This document shows positions 15,069-20,098 of a stretch of DNA of 20,098 bases, in pieces; positions within the stretch are counted from its first letter, which is position 1; each line of letters begins with the position of its first letter. Both the position numbers and the translations under genes were made by a program. This DNA is from Firmicutes bacterium UBA4881 (GTDB lineage: Bacteria > Bacillota > DTU065), in NCBI GenBank assembly GCA_002399235.1, contig DHDH01000041.1:1-20098 (forward strand). The letters are read 5' to 3'. The notes beneath the pieces are model-generated. The model saw only the letters and a program-made list of their open reading frames with translations, searched no databases and was not told the origin of the DNA.

Positions 15069-16034
15069 GTGGAATTTACAAAAAAAGTCGATGCTATACT
15101 TCGGTTTCTGGAGCTAGTTAGGGGAAAAGAAGGCCAGAAAGGTCAGCACATAAATTATTATGCTGAACAGCTAGGTTGCTCACCAAGAACTATTCGTCGC
15201 TATATAGATGATATTACATTGTCTGGTTTTCCGATATTTCTAGAAGACGGGATAGTAAAAACAGAACAAAAGATGACAGAAATAAATGGATATTTAAACC
15301 CTAACGAGACATTTTTACTTTTATTAGCTGTAGATACCATTAAAAAGAGTAGCTCTAAGCCTGAAGTATTTGATAGGCTCGTCGATTCAATTACACGTTA
15401 TGCAAAAAGCAATACCTTAGAAGAAGCAACATTAATCTCTAACCGGGTTAAAATTTATCCTGGTCTAAGTGAGGAGGTGTCAACCCACCCTAAGGTTTTA
15501 GATTCTCTGCTAAAAGCTATTTATGTTAATCATTCGGTTGAATTTTTTTATCAAAAACCAATTGATACCGAACCAGAAAAGAGAAAAGTTGATCCATATT
15601 ATCTTTTTTTCAAAAAAACTGATTGGTATTTAATTGGCAGATGTCACCTAAGAGACGATTTAAGAATATTTAGAGTAGGGCGTATGACTGAAGTTAAGCA
15701 ACTTTTAGAACCTTTTCAAATGCCAGAGGATCTTTCTATTGAATCTTACCTAGCAGATGTTTGGGAACTAGAAAAGGGAGGTGAAGAGTATGAAATAGAG
15801 ATTATTTTTAGTCCTAGTGTAGCACCAATTGTGATGGAAACTAAATACCATCCTCTGGAAAAGAAAAAGCAACTACCAGATGGCAGTGTAAATTACAAAG
15901 TTAAATGTGCTGGTAAAAATGAGATGCTAAGATGGATACTATCCTTTGGAGCTAATGCACAGGTCATATCCCCACAGGAGTTTCGCGAAGATTTGCTGGT
16001 TATTGGGAAATATTATTTTGAGGCCTATTGTTAA
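15069..16034 (+). CDS. WYL-domain transcriptional regulator
   Basis: A 321-residue regulator. The N-terminus has a winged HTH (about 24-50, NYYAEQLGCSPRTIRRYIDDI). A WYL domain follows (about 147-215) with the D185-W-Y-L motif (DWYLIGRCHLRDD) and FRVGRM, then a C-terminal WCX-like extension (about 235-321). WYL domains sense ligands, in some cases nucleic acids, and often sit in regulators of CRISPR and other defence genes. The GTG at 15069 is chosen because AGGAG (15056-15060) precedes it by 8 bases; an in-frame TTG at 15033 lies within the operator dyad and has no good site. cas6 starts 20 bases after its stop, so one transcript is likely. Confidence 0.92.
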   Translation: MEFTKKVDAILRFLELVRGKEGQKGQHINYYAEQLGCSPRTIRRYIDDITLSGFPIFLEDGIVKTEQKMTEINGYLNPNETFLLLLAVDTIKKSSSKPEVFDRLVDSITRYAKSNTLEEATLISNRVKIYPGLSEEVSTHPKVLDSLLKAIYVNHSVEFFYQKPIDTEPEKRKVDPYYLFFKKTDWYLIGRCHLRDDLRIFRVGRMTEVKQLLEPFQMPEDLSIESYLADVWELEKGGEEYEIEIIFSPSVAPIVMETKYHPLEKKKQLPDGSVNYKVKCAGKNEMLRWILSFGANAQVISPQEFREDLLVIGKYYFEAYC

Positions 16035-16054
16035 GAAAGAGGCGAGGTGATACT

Positions 16055-16846
16055 ATGCCTCATAGTATTTTAGTTAAATTTATTCCTCAACAATCAAGAA
16101 GTTTTGATGTATCTTTAGGCCAGCAGATTCATGCCTTATTTTTAAATACTATTCGTAAGGTTGATCCTGTTCTTTCTAGGGAATTACACGATGAGGTTGC
16201 TGGTAAACCTTTTACAGTTTCTTTACCATTAACTAAAAATCGTCGTCCCTTAAATCAATTTATTGCTGGAGAGGAGTGCTACGTTCGTTACACAGTATTT
16301 TCAAATAAAATATGGCAGATATTTCCGCAGGTTATCTCTTCCCTTTGTAATGATACTGTGCATATTTCTAGGACCGAAGTAAAAATCATTTCAGTTTCCT
16401 TGTCTGCTGAAGGTAATGAGAAAGCCAGCGAAACTTACCAAGAAATATGGGAAGCTGAACCTGCTAATAAGTTTGAAATTAGTTTTATCTCACCAACTTC
16501 TTTCCGGCTCCAAGGTCATTCTTTCCTATTGCCTTTACCCAGCTTAATGTATGCAGGATATTTGAAAAAATGGAATAAATATTCAAACTATGAAATACCT
16601 GAATCTGTATTGGAAAGAATAAATGACCGATTACTTATTTCTAAAGTTAATTTGTCTAGCCAAGTGCTTCGTTATTCGAATTATTTCCAAATCGGTTTTA
16701 CCGGACAAGTTATGTTAAACGCAGCAGACTATTCATTAGGGGAAAGTAAATATCTTTCAGTTTTAACCCGATTTGCAAATTATTGTGGGACAGGGCACAA
16801 GACTACCATGGGTATGGGTCAGACTAGAGTAAAACTTATTATTTAG
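16055..16846 (+). CDS. cas6: CRISPR-associated endoribonuclease Cas6
   Basis: Cas6 cuts precursor CRISPR RNA within the repeat. At 263 residues this protein shows the family layout: an N-terminal ferredoxin-like fold with GQQIHALFLNTIRKVDPVLS and LHDEVAGKPFTVS, and the C-terminal glycine-rich RNA-binding loop GTGHKTTMGMGQ (245-256). H26 is the best candidate catalytic histidine; H45 is another. The ATG at 16055 follows GAGGTGA at a 4-base spacing; an in-frame TTG at 16028 overlaps the end of the upstream gene and is less likely. It sits 20 bases after the WYL gene. No CRISPR array and no other cas gene exists in the window, so it is stand-alone here and would have to serve arrays elsewhere. 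Confidence 0.9.
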   Translation: MPHSILVKFIPQQSRSFDVSLGQQIHALFLNTIRKVDPVLSRELHDEVAGKPFTVSLPLTKNRRPLNQFIAGEECYVRYTVFSNKIWQIFPQVISSLCNDTVHISRTEVKIISVSLSAEGNEKASETYQEIWEAEPANKFEISFISPTSFRLQGHSFLLPLPSLMYAGYLKKWNKYSNYEIPESVLERINDRLLISKVNLSSQVLRYSNYFQIGFTGQVMLNAADYSLGESKYLSVLTRFANYCGTGHKTTMGMGQTRVKLII

Positions 16847-16880
16847 ACAAAAAAGGGGACAATCTGTCCCCCTTTTTTGT
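16847..16880. terminator. Bidirectional terminator between cas6 and ypeB
   Basis: GGGGACA (16855-16861) pairs with TGTCCCC (16865-16871) around ATC. Flanking ACAAAAAA (16847-16854) and TTTTTTGT (16873-16880) extend the stem with a single bulged C. T-tracts exist on both strands, so it can end both the cas6 transcript and the converging sleB-ypeB transcript. Confidence 0.92.
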
Positions 16881-18211
16881 TACATAACAACTGTTCCTTT
16901 ACCACTTGGTATAATGTAAAGAATGTTCACTTCGGTGCCAGTAAGAGCATCAATGTAGACTAAAAAATTTTCGGTACTGTCTTTCAACTGAGCTTCAATT
17001 TCATAGCAGTAAGCTTCGGTGGCATCTGTTTTTGGAATTACAACAAGATTGGTTTTTATAGCCTTGAGTTCTTTGGATAACTTAGCTTCGGCTTCTGAAG
17101 CAGAAATACTTGGTGGAGGTAAGTTCCGTGTATAGTGGTTCATGATATAAGAGAGGCTATCTTGAGCTAATATTTCACCATTATCTAAGGCTACTTCCAC
17201 TTTAATTTGATCAGGATAGATGAGAACACCATTTTCTAAAGGAACAAAGGATAATAAAAGTGTGTGATCCTCTACTAATGGGTAGGTAGTTTCAAGCTGA
17301 GGCCAGTTTTGTGCTTTAATAAATTCGGCAGCTTTTTTTTCAGCTTCAGCAACAGATATCTTGGTACTTACCACATTACGAGAGTTGAATAACTGTAAAA
17401 CAGAGCCACCTTTTTTAGAAATATCTATACGCATGGTACCACTTTTTGAGGCGAAACTATATGCTGCTAATTTGCCCTTAACTTCTTCAGCAAAATGCAT
17501 GTCGACTTTAGTTTTAGTAGCTTGAGATACCACTTGTTCAGCTTTGCGTTCTGCTTCGTCTCTTGATATATCAGCACCAACAAGACCTTTGGGTGTGAGA
17601 TTTTCCATATGGTCCGAGAAAGGACCATCATAGGTTAGACTCGGAACTCTATCCATTTCGTCGGAAATAAGTTGAAAGCCATCTTTAAAAGGTTCGGGTT
17701 TAGCTGGGTCTTGTTTGCTCTCTGTGCTTAGATCATTCCAAGTAAGCCTACCAACCTCAGCTTTCATTTGGATATCTTCGAGTTGCTTAGCAAGTGATTT
17801 AGAGTTATCAAAGAGCTCACGTAAGGTTGTTTTTTCGTTATCTGTTAATGGTGTTGCAGCGGAAGCGCGGGCTAAAGAAAGAGCATAGTCACCTAGTTGG
17901 TTAAGAAATTTTGATGTTCGTAACAACATGTTTAAGGGTAATGGCATACTGGTTAGGTAGGCTTGAGCACTAAACGAATCACGGGTCACCTGGGCCAACG
18001 ATTGAGCAGTTTGCGAAGAAGATGAGGAAACTAGAGCTTTACCTAAGTTTATACTAGCAGAATTTAAACTTGCACTTAGTTCATAAAAGGATTTCGTGTA
18101 CTGGTTGGATAATCCAATCTCTGCTATCCTACGTGCACTATATTGCTGGTAGGCAAAAAAAGCTACAGCTAATAAGAGTATACCAACAATTATGTAACCG
18201 ACTCTATTCAT
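16880..18211 (-). CDS. ypeB: Germination protein YpeB
   Basis: YpeB is made in the forespore and is needed to place and protect the cortex-lytic enzyme SleB in spores. It has a short N-terminus with one membrane segment or uncleaved signal (about residues 5-22, VGYIIVGILLLAVAFFAYQQ). A helical middle region follows (about 25-200, with KSFYELSASLNSASINLGKAL), then PepSY repeats in the C-terminal half (three visible, beginning near residues 216, 290 and 370). The 443-residue length matches the family. The ATG is preceded by AGGAGG, which overlaps the end of sleB 12 bases upstream. The gene order sleB-ypeB is the usual one in spore-formers. It converges on cas6. Confidence 0.94.
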   Translation of the reverse strand: MNRVGYIIVGILLLAVAFFAYQQYSARRIAEIGLSNQYTKSFYELSASLNSASINLGKALVSSSSSQTAQSLAQVTRDSFSAQAYLTSMPLPLNMLLRTSKFLNQLGDYALSLARASAATPLTDNEKTTLRELFDNSKSLAKQLEDIQMKAEVGRLTWNDLSTESKQDPAKPEPFKDGFQLISDEMDRVPSLTYDGPFSDHMENLTPKGLVGADISRDEAERKAEQVVSQATKTKVDMHFAEEVKGKLAAYSFASKSGTMRIDISKKGGSVLQLFNSRNVVSTKISVAEAEKKAAEFIKAQNWPQLETTYPLVEDHTLLLSFVPLENGVLIYPDQIKVEVALDNGEILAQDSLSYIMNHYTRNLPPPSISASEAEAKLSKELKAIKTNLVVIPKTDATEAYCYEIEAQLKDSTENFLVYIDALTGTEVNILYIIPSGKGTVVM

Positions 18212-18223
18212 ATTGTGTACCTC

Positions 18224-18679
18224 CTAGCGGGCAAAGACATGGTTGCCGATCCAGCGGATAATCTTACGCGACCAGATCCAAGCGGATACTTTTTTCGAGG
18301 GGTTCCAAAAGAATATACAGCCATAGGTTGGGTCCCAACCATTAATAGCTGCTCTAGCAGCAGTATAAGCGGCGTTAGATGGTGTACGACGCCAAATAAG
18401 ACCATTAGAGACAGATTCAAAAGCTTTGGGCTGATAGATGACACTAGCTATACTATTAGGAAACAATGGGCTTTGAACACGATTAAGTAGTACAGAACCA
18501 ACAGCTACTTGTCCTTCAAAGGGCTCTCCTTCTGATTCAGCAGCTATAACTCTTGCCAAAAGGTCAATATTACCTGAATATCTCTGGGGACTAGCATATG
18601 AAGAAGGTTGCCAGAAAAATAAAAAAGCCGACAGTGATAACGCTAATACGGCGAGAACAATTTTTAGCAAGCGGCGCAC
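18224..18679 (-). CDS. sleB: Spore cortex-lytic enzyme SleB, short form without a peptidoglycan-binding domain
   Basis: SleB is a lytic transglycosylase that degrades the spore cortex during germination. The 151-residue protein has a signal peptide (about 1-29) followed directly by the hydrolase_2 catalytic domain: DLLARVIAAESEGEPFEGQVAVG with E48 the likely catalytic glutamate, LLNRVQSPLFPNSIASVIY, and the closing WIWSRKIIRWIGNHVFA. The N-terminal peptidoglycan-binding domain of Bacillus SleB is absent, so architecture alone is closer to CwlJ. The signal peptide and the ypeB neighbour point to SleB. The GTG start has AGGAGG 7 bases upstream. Confidence 0.92.
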   Translation of the reverse strand: MRRLLKIVLAVLALSLSAFLFFWQPSSYASPQRYSGNIDLLARVIAAESEGEPFEGQVAVGSVLLNRVQSPLFPNSIASVIYQPKAFESVSNGLIWRRTPSNAAYTAARAAINGWDPTYGCIFFWNPSKKVSAWIWSRKIIRWIGNHVFAR

Positions 18680-18707
18680 TTTTAGTCCTCCTTGACAGCA
18701 GATGGTT

Positions 18708-18734
18708 TATTATGAAATAGAGAAGTTGCTATCC
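18708..18734 (-). promoter_or_regulatory. Possible forespore (sigma-G-like) promoter of sleB-ypeB
   Basis: Reading on the minus strand, CATAATA (18714-18708) fits the sigma-G -10 pattern CATxHTA, about 30 bases before the sleB start. A GGATA lies 15 bases further upstream (18734-18730), one base off the usual -35 pattern and at a short spacing. It is suggestive only. The remainder of 18680-18821 is the divergent spacer to the methyltransferase gene. Confidence 0.28.
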
Positions 18735-18821
18735 AGAAATAGTGTGTCTAAAAAGAATAAAAATCATTCTTAGTAAATCTCGAGGGAAAGTTAAGAGTAG
18801 ATTAAAAGCAAGGTGATAATT

Positions 18822-20098
18822 ATGGACAAAATAGTCGAAGTCCAAGGAGTAGATATAGGTCAAGAAGGCCAAGGAATTGCCAAAACACAAGATGGTTACA
18901 CCGTTTTTGTGCCATTTTTACTCCCAGGTGAAAAAGGCCGAGTTAAGATTATAAAAGATGAGGGTAGTTTTGGTCGAGGTGAGCTACTTGAGTGGACCGA
19001 CAAGACAAGTGAGCGTGTAGAACCAATTTGTCCAGTCTACTATGAATGTGGTGGTTGCCAATTACAACATTTTAGTTATGAAGCTCAATTAATTTGGAAA
19101 GAGAAGAAAGTTAGAGATAGCCTTATTCGTATTGGAGGATTGCGAAATCCCAAGGTAAAGCCGATTATTGGCATGGAAGAGCCATGGTATTACCGTAACA
19201 GGGGCCAGTTTGTTATTGGAGAACAAGAAGGTAAACTGACTTGGGGGTTTTTTGCACCTAAATCTCATTCAGTTATAGCTATTGATAATTGTCCTATTCA
19301 CCATAGATATGTAAATGAGGCCATGCAAACCTTAGTTCCTCAGTTAGAAGGCCTCCATTCGTATTTTGAAGCTAGAGGCTCTCTGCGTCATATATCGATG
19401 CGTTGTGGTGTTAATACTGAAGAAGTTTTAGCTACTATCGTTCTTTCTGAACCGATGAATAAAAAATCTAAGTTAAATTGCCAAGCTGTGTCACGAGCTG
19501 TTGGCATAATGGAGAACATTAACAAATCTAGAAGTAGCAAGATCTTAGGCGAAAAAGAAAGAACAATCTGTGGGCAGAACTATCTCGAAGAAAAATTGTT
19601 AAATTTACGTTTTCGTATTTCATCCCAATCGTTTTTTCAAAATAATACCCTGCAAACTGAGAAGTTGTACCAAAAAGCCTTAGAGTATGCTGAGCCTCAA
19701 GGTAAAAAGATCTTAGATCTCTACTCTGGTATTGGTAGCATTACTTTAGCCATGGCTACTAAGGCTAGGGAAGCAGTAGGAGTAGAGATTGTTAAAGCAG
19801 CTGTTAAAGATGCTGAACTTAATGCTAAACTTAATGGCCTAAGTAATGTACGCTTCTATGCTTTAGACGCAGCTAATGCTTTTAAACAGGAGAATTCCAC
19901 TCCAGATGTTCTAGTAGTAGACCCACCTAGAAAAGGTGTAGAAAATAGGGTTTTAGACAGTATTCTTGATCTAGCACCGAAAACTATTGTTTATGTATCT
20001 TGCAATCCCGATACTCTAGCTAGAGATATTAGAATATTATCGTCAAAGTATGAGTTTATTGAAGCAACTCCTGTGGATGTTTTTACCCAAACCACTCA
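18822..20098 (+). CDS. rlmD: TrmA-family 23S rRNA (uracil-C5)-methyltransferase (RlmD/RlmCD type), 3' end cut
   Basis: The enzyme adds a methyl group from SAM to C5 of uracil in 23S rRNA. About 425 residues are in the window, open to the edge; the family's terminal H-V-E-x-V motif would follow straight after TQTT, so only a short tail is missing. An N-terminal TRAM-like domain (about 1-60) precedes the [4Fe-4S] cysteines C70, C76 and C79 (CPVYYECGGCQLQH), with C157 as the fourth. The SAM-binding motif is ILDLYSGIGSITLAMA, then VVDPPRKG and the catalytic cysteine C394 in VSCNPDTLARD. The ATG follows AGGTGA. Whether it modifies U747, U1939 or both (RlmC, RlmD, RlmCD) cannot be read from sequence. 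Confidence 0.94.
   Translation, partial: MDKIVEVQGVDIGQEGQGIAKTQDGYTVFVPFLLPGEKGRVKIIKDEGSFGRGELLEWTDKTSERVEPICPVYYECGGCQLQHFSYEAQLIWKEKKVRDSLIRIGGLRNPKVKPIIGMEEPWYYRNRGQFVIGEQEGKLTWGFFAPKSHSVIAIDNCPIHHRYVNEAMQTLVPQLEGLHSYFEARGSLRHISMRCGVNTEEVLATIVLSEPMNKKSKLNCQAVSRAVGIMENINKSRSSKILGEKERTICGQNYLEEKLLNLRFRISSQSFFQNNTLQTEKLYQKALEYAEPQGKKILDLYSGIGSITLAMATKAREAVGVEIVKAAVKDAELNAKLNGLSNVRFYALDAANAFKQENSTPDVLVVDPPRKGVENRVLDSILDLAPKTIVYVSCNPDTLARDIRILSSKYEFIEATPVDVFTQTT

Noticed and set aside
16028..16054. Earlier in-frame TTG start for cas6
   Set aside because: It overlaps the end of the WYL gene; the ATG at 16055 has GAGGTGA upstream and begins at the normal Cas6 N-terminus.
14898..16880. CRISPR array near cas6
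   Set aside because: I looked for regularly spaced repeats of about 25-40 bases around cas6 and through the gaps of the window and saw none.
18208..18490. Open frames on both strands across the sleB-ypeB junction
   Set aside because: They are alternative-frame or antisense shadows of sleB, whose catalytic-domain sequence is unmistakable.

Overview
This is an AT-rich chromosomal window from a bacterium that looks like an endospore-forming Bacillota. The evidence is a sleB-ypeB germination pair, a SAM-I (S-box) riboswitch over metNIQ, a ligA-gatC-gatA-gatB operon, strong AGGAGG-type ribosome binding sites and frequent TTG/GTG starts. Two exported proteins that are lipoproteins in many relatives (MetQ and NagZ) carry signal peptides with no lipobox cysteine. 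That hints at, but does not prove, a diderm spore-former such as a member of the Negativicutes. No species assignment is possible from the sequence alone.

Layout. Bases 1-152 (minus strand) are the N-terminus of an IS30-type transposase cut by the window edge. Bases 320-3113 are a complete methionine-uptake unit: promoter, SAM-I aptamer, switchable terminator, metN, metI, metQ, terminator. A gap of about 340 bases follows, with a likely decayed metQ 3' end and several hairpins. Bases 3457-8723 are ligA-gatC-gatA-gatB, which encode DNA ligase and the tRNA-dependent amidotransferase. Bases 8758-10229 hold a homocitrate/Re-citrate synthase-type gene with its own promoter, a cluster of ATACAG half-sites and a leader hairpin. 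Bases 10322-14897 are a tightly packed run: a membrane-anchored protein of unknown function, an ABC-F ATPase and a GH3 beta-N-acetylhexosaminidase. Bases 14990-16880 are an isolated two-gene unit, a WYL-domain regulator plus Cas6. It has its own promoter and a perfect dyad near the predicted transcription start, and is closed by a bidirectional terminator. On the minus strand, sleB-ypeB (18679 to 16880) converge on that terminator. A TrmA-family 23S rRNA uracil methyltransferase starts at 18822 and runs off the right edge.

How the genes work together. MetNIQ imports methionine when SAM is low. GatCAB corrects mischarged Glu-tRNA(Gln)/Asp-tRNA(Asn). SleB and YpeB act together in cortex lysis during germination, and NagZ may recycle peptidoglycan. 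The least ordinary element is the WYL-Cas6 cassette: a CRISPR RNA-processing nuclease with a ligand-sensing type regulator, but no CRISPR array and no other cas gene anywhere in the window. Other points of interest are the uncharacterised 339-residue anchored protein overlapping the ABC-F gene, the ATACAG repeat cluster, and the unassigned nested hairpin just before ligA.
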